In this document: positions 10,848 to 19,175 of the stretch, one piece after another
How the letters are laid out: the number at the start of each line of letters is the position of its first letter
Numbering within the stretch: the first letter of the stretch is position 1
NCBI GenBank assembly: GCA_026389845.1
Contig: JAPLHB010000110.1
Span: 1-64,000, forward strand
DNA from: Chloroflexota bacterium
GTDB taxonomy: Bacteria; Chloroflexota; Anaerolineae; CG2-30-64-16
DNA: 64,000 nucleotides
Reading direction: 5' to 3'
Program-made: the position numbers and the translations under genes
The notes under the pieces: model-generated
The model's database searches: none
The model's input: only the letters and a program-made list of their open reading frames with translations
Told to the model about the DNA's origin: nothing

Positions 10848-11199
10848 TACCCTTAGCGATCGCTTCGGCGCGTATGGCCTCGATGGTTTTCTGTAGACGG
10901 CGGCGGAGTTCTTGCTTGGGCAGTCGCTTATTCCGTTCGGCCAGTTTGTCTGCCACGATCAACTCATAAAGGGACTCATCAGAATACGGTCTCGCCAATC
11001 GCTCGCGCACGGCCACGACCTCCCCGGCCGTGATGACATATTCCTCCCCTTCCATGACATACGTCGCCACCGGCCGATCGAGCGCCTGGTCGGCCTGTCC
11101 CACGTCCGCACTGCGCGCAGGCGCTTCGTCTTTGCGCGCACGCACCTGCTTCTGCCGCCGATTCACCCGAGGCCATGCCACAGCCGCATCTATCGTCAT
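10807..11199 (-). CDS. Putative antitoxin paired with PIN protein (copy 1)
   Basis: A 130-residue hydrophilic protein upstream of and overlapping the PIN gene, starting MTIDAAVAWPRVNRRQ, with AGGTGAG before the ATG. It has no recognised DNA-binding fold. The N-terminal about 50 residues and the C-terminal end (DDPMEAVVGD) are nearly identical to the copy at 18563-18955, while the middle has diverged. An antitoxin role is inferred from its position. Its promoter appears to be split by the element at 11227-11599. Confidence 0.6.
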   Translation of the reverse strand: MTIDAAVAWPRVNRRQKQVRARKDEAPARSADVGQADQALDRPVATYVMEGEEYVITAGEVVAVRERLARPYSDESLYELIVADKLAERNKRLPKQELRRRLQKTIEAIRAEAIAKGSAIDDPMEAVVGD

Positions 11200-11216
11200 C
11201 GCTCACCTCCACCGGT

Positions 11217-11222
11217 ATTCTA
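11217..11222 (-). promoter_or_regulatory. Orphaned -10 box of antitoxin copy 1
   Basis: TAGAAT on the minus strand lies 17 bases upstream of the antitoxin start. By comparison with copy 2, its -35 partner TTGACA is now at 11621-11626, 398 bases away instead of 17, because the palindromic element was inserted between them. Confidence 0.6.
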
Positions 11223-11226
11223 TACT

Positions 11227-11599
11227 GCGCACGGGCATAAACTGCGTTTCTTCGAGTACCGCAACCTTGGCTATGTCACCCTGAGCGGGTTGGTCCCGTG
11301 AAATTCGTTGCGGCGAAAATTCAGCGAAGGGTCTCGTTGCGGCAAGGAGAACTTGTCCTGAGCGCAGCGAACGGATTCTTCGCTGGATGCTCGCCGTCGC
11401 GAGAAGTTGGAGGCAGACCCGCTGCTCAGAAACTTGCAACGCCGGATGCTTCGCTGGATACTCGCCGCAGCAATCGTTGGCTGGTAGGCCCGCTCAGCAT
11501 GACAAGCGCGGGAGTTTCTATCTTCAAGAATGCCGCCGCGCGGCATGGCAGTCCTCTGAATGACAGACGCCCAAAAGCGCATTTTGTGACCGTGCCGAG
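11227..11599. mobile_element. 373-bp MITE-like palindromic element with TATACT target duplication
   Basis: The element is flanked by direct repeats TATACT (11221-11226 and 11600-11605). The ends are imperfect inverted repeats: CACGGGCATAAACTGCG at the left matches the complement of the right end, CACGGTCACAAAATGCG, with three mismatches. The interior has the window-wide family words CACCCTGAGCGGGTTGG, GTTGCGGCGA, CAGCGAAG and CCGCTCAGCATGACA, and no gene. The region upstream of antitoxin copy 2 (18971-19002) is a natural empty site lacking the insertion. It has no transposase, so any movement would have been in trans. Confidence 0.78.
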
Positions 11600-11620
11600 T
11601 ATACTACGGTGTCCACGGGC

Positions 11621-11626
11621 TGTCAA
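11621..11626 (-). promoter_or_regulatory. Displaced -35 box of antitoxin copy 1
   Basis: TTGACA on the minus strand, within sequence (ACGGTGTCCACGGGCTGTCAAT on the plus strand, in part) that aligns with the promoter of antitoxin copy 2. It is separated from its -10 box by the inserted element. Confidence 0.55.
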
Positions 11627-11698
11627 TGGCCCCGTCTGCCGGATCATTTTGACGTTTACTTCGACAAAGCCCACATCCCGAAGAAGCGAGGTCTGCCG

Positions 11699-14600
11699 AT
11701 GTCTGCCATTCGCCGCTTGCCGCTGATCGTTATCCTAGCCCTCATGCTAGCGTTTCAATCCGTTACGAACGTTCCGGCTTCTTCCCAGGCCCGCGCTGCG
11801 CAACAGCTACTTGCTGGCCCCGGGCAAGAGGTGCAAGCTACGCAAGGAAAAGCACCCGACACGCGCCCGCAAGACTCCCCTGGATTCGCCCCCGGCGAAA
11901 TCCTGGTGAAGTTGCGACCTGAAGTCGCCCTGGGCTCGGTACCGGGCCGCGCCTTCACGACGAACAGCGCCTCACTCGACGGCGCGCTGCGGACGCTCGG
12001 CGTCACGAAGGTCATCCGCGTATTTCCGACCGCCAAGAGACCGACCGTTGGCGCGATCAAACGCATCGCGGGCGAAGAGCGCCCGGCACCCGATCTGACC
12101 CAATGGTACAGGCTGGCGTTCGCGCCCGATAGCGATGTGCTCAAGGCCGTCACCGACCTGACGGCCGAACCGAGCGTGATCCGCGCCGAACCCAACTACC
12201 TCTTCACCTTCGACGGTGTGCCCGACGACCCCTACTTCAGCCAGCAGTGGCATCTGCACAACACCGGTCAATACCACCTGGCCGACGCCGACATTGACGC
12301 GCCTGAGGCATGGGACATTATCACCGGCATAGAAACGATTGTCATCGCGGTGATTGACACCGGTGTGGATCGCGATCACGCCGACTTGACCTCACACATC
12401 TGGACCAACCCCGGCGAAATCCCCGGCAACAGCGTGGATGATGACGGGAACGGCTATGTGGACGACACCTGGGGTTGGAACTGGGCCAGCGACTATCCAA
12501 CTGATCCCGACGACTTCCGCTCTGACAACCCGCGCGATGACAACGGGCACGGCACGCATGTCGCGGGAATTGCATCAGCCGTTACCAATAACGGCGTCGG
12601 CGTGGCCGGCGTATGTTGGAACTGCAAGGTGATGGCGCTCAAGGCGTTCGAGTCGAACGGCACGGCCACCACCGATGACATCGTGCAGGCGATCAACTAC
12701 GCAGCCAACAAAGGCGCGGATGTGATCAATATGTCCTTCGGCTCCTACGCCGAATCGCTCTTGCTGGAAGATACTCTGGCCGACGCCTACGGCCGATCCA
12801 TGTTGGTGGCCGCGGCGGGCAATGACGGCAAGACGTCTAAGGCAACCAAACCTTTTTACCCGGCCGCCTATTCCTACGTGCTGGGCGTCGGCGCGACCGA
12901 TGTGGGCTGCGCGCAGCGCGACCCGATCACCCTTGCCTGTCTGCTGGTGGCCGAGTACCGCGCGGATTTCTCCAACTACGGCGTCAACGCGGACGTAGGC
13001 GCGCCGGGCGTCAGCATCTACAGCACGTTTCGCGGCGGGGGGTACGCCAGCATGTCCGGCACCTCTATGGCCGCGCCGATCGTCTCTGGGGTGGCCGCGC
13101 TGCTCCTGAGCCAGCATCCTACTTGGTCGAAGGAGATGGCGCGCGGGCAGATCGTCAAGACTCCTGACCCGATCTACGTGCAACCGGGTACGATCTTCAC
13201 GCCGTTAGGCAACGGCCGCATCAACGCCTACAGCGCGCTGACCGTCGTCCCCACGCCCGACCTGCAGCTGGTTGACAACAGCATCCTCTACGGCGACAGC
13301 AGCGGCGACGCCGACGGCATCCCCGACGCGAGTGAAACCTTTACGATCACGATGTTACTCAAGAACACCTGGGGTGAGGCACAGGGAACGACCGCGGTAT
13401 TGAGCAGTACCGACCCCTACGTGACCATCCTGAACGACATGGCGGCCTTCGGTGATATCTCCGCCTACGCGACGATGCGCAACGAGGGGACGCCTTTCCA
13501 GATGGCGCTTGACTCCGCCGCGCCCAACAACCACCAGGTAGACTTCAGCTTGGCGGTCAGCGCCAATAGCGGCGCGTACATCACGGCCGCCGCGTTCTCC
13601 TTCCGGGTGCAGCGCGGCATCGAATTGCCCGGCCCGCTCTTCCCGGCCGTCATCACACAGAGCATGACGCTGCATAACGACTACCTCTACATCGTCAAGC
13701 AGAACATGCTGGTGTCGCAGGGTGTAACGTTTACCATTGAGCCGGGCACGCGCTTGCAGTACGACCCTGGCAAGTTCATCAAGATCCAGGGCACGTTAAT
13801 CGCCAGCGGCACGGCCGAGCTGCCCATCTATTTTACGTCGAACCAGAAGGAACCAAAGCCGGGCGACTTCCAGGGTATCATCTTTGACGACCAGGCTACC
13901 GACGCCGTGCTCAACCCGACCCTGATCAGCACCACCCTGGCTGCCGAAGGCACCGAAATTCCCGGTGTGGGAACGGTGATCTCGATCACGAACACCCCAC
14001 GCTTCGATACTGCCGGCGATGTTTTCTTCTCGGCGATCATCACCGGATCTCCCAACGAACAGCTCTTACATTGGTTCAATGGCGTCGGGCTGATCGAGGT
14101 TAGCAACGATCCTTTGCCCAGTGAATCATCAACCACGCCCTACTCAGAGACTGTTTCTCTGGTAGACACTGGCAGCAACAAATCCGTAGTTTTCGCTCGC
14201 CCCAACGACGAATACGTGAGCGGTAGCATCCTGAACCACGTGGTACTGGAATACGGTGGCGGCCTACTAATTGATGACAGTTTCCCCTACATTGTCAACT
14301 CCACCTTCCGTCAGAACCAAGGGGCTATTCCAACAGGCACGAACTCTCCCTTTGGGGCAATCGTGATAGATCGCCAGTCAGTAACTGATAATAGCATTCT
14401 GGTCATACAGAGAAACACGATTAGTGACAACCCAAGCCATGGTCTGTATATCAAAGCAAGTGGCGCAGGCCAGCTAAACTTTTCCAGAAACACGGTCCAG
14501 AATAATATCCCGTTAGGTCAAGTTACTGAGTACTATCGCGGGGCCGGAGTGTTTTTCGATGGTGGAAACCTAGCCATATACATTAGCGGTAATACCATCG

Positions 14601-17452
14601 AATATAACCAGACCGATCAATGTGGTGGAATCTATGGTACTGGTGCTGATGCTCAACGACTGAGGCTTGAAGGCAACACGTTGCGCCGTAACCGGGCTTC
14701 AACAAATACGGACTCTGGCGGCGGCGGTGGCGTATGTTTCGAGGGCGCTTCTGCCTTGCTACGCCGTAACGTCATCGCCAGTGACGTCGAGGCACGGGGG
14801 TATCAGACGGGAAACAGCGCAGCCCAAGGAGGTGGCAGTGCCCTCTATCTATACAATTCGGCACCCATCGCGCAGTTCAACACCATCCTTGGCAATCAGG
14901 CAAGACCTGGTCAAGCTCCCCGCACAGCACCAGGCGAGACTGTATTCTTCGTTCGTCAAAGAGACCTAGCCCAACTCACCCACAACAATATCCTGGGCAA
15001 CCAAGCCAGCTTCGATCTCTACTTGTCCAACTACAACAACGGCCGAAAGGACATGGATGCCAGGCAGAACTTCTGGGGCACAACCGACGTCAACGCGATC
15101 CGCTACGGCCGCATCTTCGACTACTGGCAGGACTTTAATCCCGGCGAGGCGACCTTCCAGCCATTCCTCACCACGCCGGAGTTGTTGGCACCTGGCTTCC
15201 TGCTGAGCGCAACCACCGACCCGTTCAGCCCCATCGGCGCGCAGCCGATGAACGTGACGTTGGACTTCAGCCGCGAGATGGACACGGCCATCACGCCCAC
15301 TGCCACCTTTGGCGTGGTCGAGCCATACACCCAGCACCGAATCGAGAACGGCGGGTGGATCAGCGCCACACGCTGGATGGGTACGTTCGACGTGGACCTG
15401 GACACCGGCGACGGGATCAACACGCTCAAGGTGCAGGATGCGACCGACACGAGCGGCATGACCATTCCCGAAGACACGCGCTTTAGCTTCATCATCCAGA
15501 CGGCGGGCACGTCGGCCATCCTCTTGGAAGCGATCGCAGGGGTGGGCCAGGTGGCACTGAACTGGACGCAAAATGACGTGGCCGACCTCGCTGGTTACAT
15601 CCTCTACCGCAGCGTCATGACGAACACCGCATACTCCCAGGTCGGCCCCGGCATGTTCGTCACAACGGCCTTCACCGATACCACGGTGACCAACGCAGTG
15701 ATGTACTACTACAAGTACTCGATTCTGGACACCGACTTCAATGAGGTAGCTTGGTCGAACGAGGTCAGTGTCACGCCCGACGATTACACGCCGCCCACCA
15801 CGCCGGCCGTGACCGATGACGGGGCCAGCACGCACTATTTCGACCGGCTGTATGCGGTGTGGACCTCGGCTGATCCCGAGACCGGTGTGGTCGAATATCA
15901 ATACTGCATCGGCAAGACGGCCGGCGGCTGTGACACGGTGGGGTGGACGTCGGTCGGCACGATCACCAAAGCTACCCGCAGCGGTCTCAACCTGTTCGAC
16001 GCCCAGACCTACTACGTCAACGTGAAGGCGCGCAATGGCGCCAATCATTGGAGCATGATCGGCTTCAGTGATGGCATCGTTGTGGACAAGCTGGCTGCGC
16101 CGTCCCTGACGTCAGTGACTCCCAGCAGTAGCATCCGCAGCGTCGCCCACACGATCACGGTCACCGGCTCTGCCATCCAGACCAGCCCTCTGCCCACTGT
16201 ACAACTGGGCCAGACACCCCTCGGTGACGTGGTCGTGCTCGACGCGACGCGCCTGACTGCGGTCGTGCCCGCCGGGTGCGCGGCAGGGGTCTACACGGTT
16301 ACCGTGACGAACTTCGACACGCAGTCTGCCAGTCTATCGTCAGCCTACACCGCCACCAATCCCGTTTATCCCCCTGCGCCGGTCTCGCCCAGCACTCAAG
16401 CCCATGTCGGCCTCGATGAGGCGTCGCTCACGGTCAACGTCACCGTGGAGAACGTGAACGATCTGCGCGGATTCCAGTTCGACCTGGCCTTCGACCCCGC
16501 CATCCTCCAGGCTACCGGCGTCGGCCTCGGCTCTTTGCTTGGCAGCACCGGCCTCAACACCTTCATTGCCGGCCAGGAACTGGACAACGTGGCTGGCCGT
16601 GTGCGCTTCGGCGCTGGCGCCTACGGCGCCGCGCCCAGCTCCACAGGTGCCGGCGTGCTGGCTACCGTGACCTTCGCACCGGCCAGCCTGGGCACGAGCA
16701 GTCTGACCCTGCAAAACGTCGTCCTGGCAGATAGCCTCTCCATGCCAATGGCGACAACCGAGGGTTCCGCTCAGGTGCGGGTGGTCACCTACCCCACCGG
16801 CGACCTGGATCGGAGTTGCCTGGTGGACATCTACGACATCATGTTCGTCGCCAACCGCTGGAATACGCACACTGGCAACCCGAACTACCTGGCCGCTTAT
16901 GACTTCGATAGCGATGGCGATATTGACATCCTCGACATCATGGTCGTCGCTAACCAGTGGAATGCGAGTTGTCCCGGTGGCGCGCTGACGCAATCGGCCA
17001 GTTGGACCACTGTTGAGCAGCCCGGCTATGTCTTCCATCTGCGCCAGTTCCGCGAAACGGGCGATCTGCTGGCCGTCGAGTTGCATGGCCGGGGCACCGT
17101 TGTCCCGGCGGCGTACCAGACACTTCTGGCCTATGATCCCGCCAGCCTGGCCCCATTGGACGTCCAACCTGGACCGGGCCTGGCCCGCGGCGTTCTGACC
17201 CTGCCCCTCGGCCCACAAACAGCGCAGCCCGGCCGCGTGGCCGTCGGAGCGTTCGTCGTGGGGGCCGCGGATGTCACGACAGAATCAGCTCTGCTTGGCA
17301 CCGTGCGGTTCCGCGTGCTGAACCGCGGAGGATCGGGCGTCCGCCTGTTGGGCGTCCAGGCAGCCGATCGAGACGGCGCGGCAATCCCCTTGACCGTGCA
17401 GGATCAGAGCTACTGGCTGTGGCTGCCGTTGACGATCAGCGGGAGGCCGTGA
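11699..17452 (+). CDS. Giant secreted S8 (subtilisin-like) protease with beta-helix, cohesin and dockerin domains
   Basis: A 1917-residue protein starting MSAIRRLPLIVILALML, with a signal peptide. A prodomain-like stretch (APGEILVKLRPE) leads to an S8 catalytic domain with triad D220 (VIDTGVD), H284 (NGHGTHVAG) and S456 (SGTSMAAP). After it come a parallel beta-helix region (about 655-1165, many NxIxxN turns), a Big/fibronectin III-like part (about 1265-1365), an IPT/TIG-like domain (about 1465-1555), a cohesin-like domain (about 1560-1695), a dockerin-type calcium-binding pair (about 1701-1758; DLDRSCLVDIYDI and DFDSDGDIDILDI) and a second cohesin-like domain. It is likely a surface or secreted protease that assembles through cohesin-dockerin contacts. 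The start of the adjacent gene overlaps its stop codon. Confidence 0.9.
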   Translation: MSAIRRLPLIVILALMLAFQSVTNVPASSQARAAQQLLAGPGQEVQATQGKAPDTRPQDSPGFAPGEILVKLRPEVALGSVPGRAFTTNSASLDGALRTLGVTKVIRVFPTAKRPTVGAIKRIAGEERPAPDLTQWYRLAFAPDSDVLKAVTDLTAEPSVIRAEPNYLFTFDGVPDDPYFSQQWHLHNTGQYHLADADIDAPEAWDIITGIETIVIAVIDTGVDRDHADLTSHIWTNPGEIPGNSVDDDGNGYVDDTWGWNWASDYPTDPDDFRSDNPRDDNGHGTHVAGIASAVTNNGVGVAGVCWNCKVMALKAFESNGTATTDDIVQAINYAANKGADVINMSFGSYAESLLLEDTLADAYGRSMLVAAAGNDGKTSKATKPFYPAAYSYVLGVGATDVGCAQRDPITLACLLVAEYRADFSNYGVNADVGAPGVSIYSTFRGGGYASMSGTSMAAPIVSGVAALLLSQHPTWSKEMARGQIVKTPDPIYVQPGTIFTPLGNGRINAYSALTVVPTPDLQLVDNSILYGDSSGDADGIPDASETFTITMLLKNTWGEAQGTTAVLSSTDPYVTILNDMAAFGDISAYATMRNEGTPFQMALDSAAPNNHQVDFSLAVSANSGAYITAAAFSFRVQRGIELPGPLFPAVITQSMTLHNDYLYIVKQNMLVSQGVTFTIEPGTRLQYDPGKFIKIQGTLIASGTAELPIYFTSNQKEPKPGDFQGIIFDDQATDAVLNPTLISTTLAAEGTEIPGVGTVISITNTPRFDTAGDVFFSAIITGSPNEQLLHWFNGVGLIEVSNDPLPSESSTTPYSETVSLVDTGSNKSVVFARPNDEYVSGSILNHVVLEYGGGLLIDDSFPYIVNSTFRQNQGAIPTGTNSPFGAIVIDRQSVTDNSILVIQRNTISDNPSHGLYIKASGAGQLNFSRNTVQNNIPLGQVTEYYRGAGVFFDGGNLAIYISGNTIEYNQTDQCGGIYGTGADAQRLRLEGNTLRRNRASTNTDSGGGGGVCFEGASALLRRNVIASDVEARGYQTGNSAAQGGGSALYLYNSAPIAQFNTILGNQARPGQAPRTAPGETVFFVRQRDLAQLTHNNILGNQASFDLYLSNYNNGRKDMDARQNFWGTTDVNAIRYGRIFDYWQDFNPGEATFQPFLTTPELLAPGFLLSATTDPFSPIGAQPMNVTLDFSREMDTAITPTATFGVVEPYTQHRIENGGWISATRWMGTFDVDLDTGDGINTLKVQDATDTSGMTIPEDTRFSFIIQTAGTSAILLEAIAGVGQVALNWTQNDVADLAGYILYRSVMTNTAYSQVGPGMFVTTAFTDTTVTNAVMYYYKYSILDTDFNEVAWSNEVSVTPDDYTPPTTPAVTDDGASTHYFDRLYAVWTSADPETGVVEYQYCIGKTAGGCDTVGWTSVGTITKATRSGLNLFDAQTYYVNVKARNGANHWSMIGFSDGIVVDKLAAPSLTSVTPSSSIRSVAHTITVTGSAIQTSPLPTVQLGQTPLGDVVVLDATRLTAVVPAGCAAGVYTVTVTNFDTQSASLSSAYTATNPVYPPAPVSPSTQAHVGLDEASLTVNVTVENVNDLRGFQFDLAFDPAILQATGVGLGSLLGSTGLNTFIAGQELDNVAGRVRFGAGAYGAAPSSTGAGVLATVTFAPASLGTSSLTLQNVVLADSLSMPMATTEGSAQVRVVTYPTGDLDRSCLVDIYDIMFVANRWNTHTGNPNYLAAYDFDSDGDIDILDIMVVANQWNASCPGGALTQSASWTTVEQPGYVFHLRQFRETGDLLAVELHGRGTVVPAAYQTLLAYDPASLAPLDVQPGPGLARGVLTLPLGPQTAQPGRVAVGAFVVGAADVTTESALLGTVRFRVLNRGGSGVRLLGVQAADRDGAAIPLTVQDQSYWLWLPLTISGRP

Positions 17453-18315
17453 TGAAGGCTCGACGTGCGATTCTGCTTTTGCTCGTCGCTCTGGCGCTGT
17501 GGAGACCAGGAGCACAAGCACACATGGCTGCGGACATCGCGCTCCCGCAACCCGTGGATCATCCGGCGACGCTCCCGACCGCGGACGTCTACTTCACGCC
17601 GGAGCTTTACCTGGTGACGCCGGGCGCGGTGTTTGCGGTCACAGTCGCCATCCAGGACGCGTCCGAGATCGGCGGCTTTCAGTTCGATCTGCTCTACAAT
17701 CCTGCGTTCCTGCAAGCTGACAATGCGGTCATGGGCGCGTTTCTTGCCTCCACAGGACGCTCAGTCGGCGCGGTCGGGCCGGAAATCAACCGGGCGGCCG
17801 GCACAATGCGGTTCGGCGCGTTCAGCTTCGGCAGCATGCCTGGCCCCAGCGGAAACGGCGTGCTGGCCCAGATGCACTTCACCGCGTTGGCGGACGGAGC
17901 TACCCGGCTGAATCTGGCAAACCTTCGTGTGGTGGACAGCAGCATTACACCACAGGAGCAACCGGCGCAATCGGCCGCGGCGCTGGCCGCGGTGGGTGCA
18001 GCCTTACAGACCATCCAACCGTTGTCCATCGTCTCGTCTGCGAACGGCGTGCGTTTGGGTTGGCCGCATAGCGTCTCCACGGCTGCGACCTATGAGGTCT
18101 GGCGCGGAACAACGCCCTATCTGATCCCCGGCGGACTCGGCGCAACAAGGCAAGCCATTCTGACGCCGGCCAGTGGCAACCTCACGTGGGACGACGTCGC
18201 TCTCCCCGATGGGAACTACTTCTATCGCGTCTGGGGATTGGACGCCGACTCAACGCCGATTAGCCTGTCTGGATCCGTGGGGCGCTTCAACTTCGTTCTC
18301 CAACCTGGGCAGTAA
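17452..18315 (+). CDS. Secreted cohesin-domain protein
   Basis: A 287-residue protein whose ATG shares a base with the protease stop codon (TGATG), so translation is probably coupled. It has an N-terminal signal peptide (MKARRAILLLLVALAL), a cohesin-like domain at about residues 45-165 (PGAVFAVTVAIQD, GGFQFDLLYNPAFLQA, GNGVLAQMHFTA) and a C-terminal fibronectin III-like domain (YEVWRGTTPY...YFYRVWGLDAD). There is no sortase motif or membrane anchor. It is an obvious candidate partner of the upstream dockerin, which is an inference from position and domain type. Confidence 0.85.
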   Translation: MKARRAILLLLVALALWRPGAQAHMAADIALPQPVDHPATLPTADVYFTPELYLVTPGAVFAVTVAIQDASEIGGFQFDLLYNPAFLQADNAVMGAFLASTGRSVGAVGPEINRAAGTMRFGAFSFGSMPGPSGNGVLAQMHFTALADGATRLNLANLRVVDSSITPQEQPAQSAAALAAVGAALQTIQPLSIVSSANGVRLGWPHSVSTAATYEVWRGTTPYLIPGGLGATRQAILTPASGNLTWDDVALPDGNYFYRVWGLDADSTPISLSGSVGRFNFVLQPGQ

Positions 18316-18337
18316 GAGCAAAGCCTGCGGGGAGACC

Positions 18338-18553
18338 TCAAGCAATCGGCGGCGCGTCGCCGCGCACGGCGTAGAGGAAATGCAGACCGTCCAAAATACG
18401 CACGCCCTGGTAAGCTTCGCCCAGGGCGTGGATGTGCGGGTCATACGTGACCAGGTGAGTGGCGCGTCCGACGATGGCGCAGGCAAGCACGATGTCATCG
18501 TCGGGGTCGGCGGGGACGTGCCGAACGAGATCATCCTTCGTCAGAGGTACCAA
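18338..18553 (-). pseudogene. Truncated PIN toxin (copy 2)
   Basis: The 71 visible residues match the C-terminal 70 or so of PIN copy 1 almost residue for residue (VPADPDDDIVLACAI, DPHIHALGEAYQGVRILD, FLYAVRGDAP). The N-terminal half, with LDTN and the central acidic residue, is missing, and only nine bases separate it from the antitoxin stop. The active site is therefore incomplete and the protein should be inactive as a nuclease. Confidence 0.85.
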
Positions 18554-18562
18554 AGTCTCCGC

Positions 18563-18955
18563 TCAATCACCGACTACTGCCTCCATCGGACCGTCAATGG
18601 CTGTGCCGTCGGCAATCGCCTTGGCGCGAATGGCCTCCATGTTTTCCCAGAAGAGACGCTCGCGTACCTGCGGCGGCAAGTGCTGCCGGAGTACGTTGAT
18701 CTTATCCGCCAAGGCGACCGTGACCATCGCCTCCTCTGAATGCGGTCTAAGAAGATCCACCTTTACTGCCGCCACGTCTCCGGTCGTGATTACAACTTCC
18801 TGCCCATCCACGACAAACGTCGCCACCGGCCGATCGAGCGCCTGGCCGACCTGGCTCACGTCCGCACTGCGCGGAGATGCCTCGTCTTTGCGCGCACGCG
18901 CCGGCTTCTGCCGCCGATTCACCCGAGGCCATGCCACAGCCGCATCTATCGTCAT
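18563..18955 (-). CDS. Putative antitoxin (copy 2), orphaned
   Basis: A 130-residue paralogue of the product at 10807-11199. The first 50 residues are nearly the same and the ending GPMEAVVGD is shared, but the middle has diverged (KVDLLRPHSEEAM in place of RERLARPYSDESL). GGGAGGTGAG precedes the ATG. It keeps a good promoter, although its toxin partner is truncated. It could still protect against the copy 1 toxin, which is an untested inference. Confidence 0.6.
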   Translation of the reverse strand: MTIDAAVAWPRVNRRQKPARARKDEASPRSADVSQVGQALDRPVATFVVDGQEVVITTGDVAAVKVDLLRPHSEEAMVTVALADKINVLRQHLPPQVRERLFWENMEAIRAKAIADGTAIDGPMEAVVGD

Positions 18956-18973
18956 CGCTCACCTCCCACCGGT

Positions 18974-19002
18974 ATTCTACTACGGTGCTCGTGGACTGTC
19001 AA
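18974..19002 (-). promoter_or_regulatory. Promoter of antitoxin copy 2
   Basis: On the minus strand TTGACA (19002-18997), a 17-base spacer and TAGAAT (18979-18974) lie about 20 bases before the antitoxin ATG, which implies a very short leader. This is the intact counterpart of the split promoter of copy 1. Confidence 0.7.
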
Positions 19003-19029
19003 TCACGTGGGCCAAACGGCGCGACACCT

Positions 19030-19065
19030 CACGTGCCAGGCGCTTTGGAATGTGCCTGACACACG
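19030..19065. repeat. Degenerate copy of the CACGTGCCAGG palindrome
   Basis: CACGTGCCAGG and TGCCTGACACACG form an imperfect inverted repeat related to the perfect one at 425-461. It precedes the promoter of the frameshifted LamG gene. Confidence 0.5.
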
Positions 19066-19083
19066 GCGCGTGAAAACTCCCAA

Positions 19084-19111
19084 TTGACAACGCGGCACAA
19101 TGGTGTATACT
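19084..19111 (+). promoter_or_regulatory. Sigma-70-type promoter of the first GEVED/LamG gene
   Basis: TTGACA (19084-19089), a 16-base spacer and TATACT (19106-19111) lie about 65 bases upstream of the start codon. The downstream leader contains TATCACAAATA, also found after the promoter of the paralogue at 25091. Confidence 0.72.
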
Positions 19112-19175
19112 GGAACTTGTACATTTTTATCACAAATAGCGCATATCCGTGCCGTTCACCCCAAGGAGGTTCCCG

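Noticed and set aside
11227..11599. CRISPR or tRNA-like structure in the palindromic region
   Set aside because: There are no evenly spaced repeat-spacer units or cloverleaf. Nested inverted repeats with terminal repeats and target duplication explain it better.
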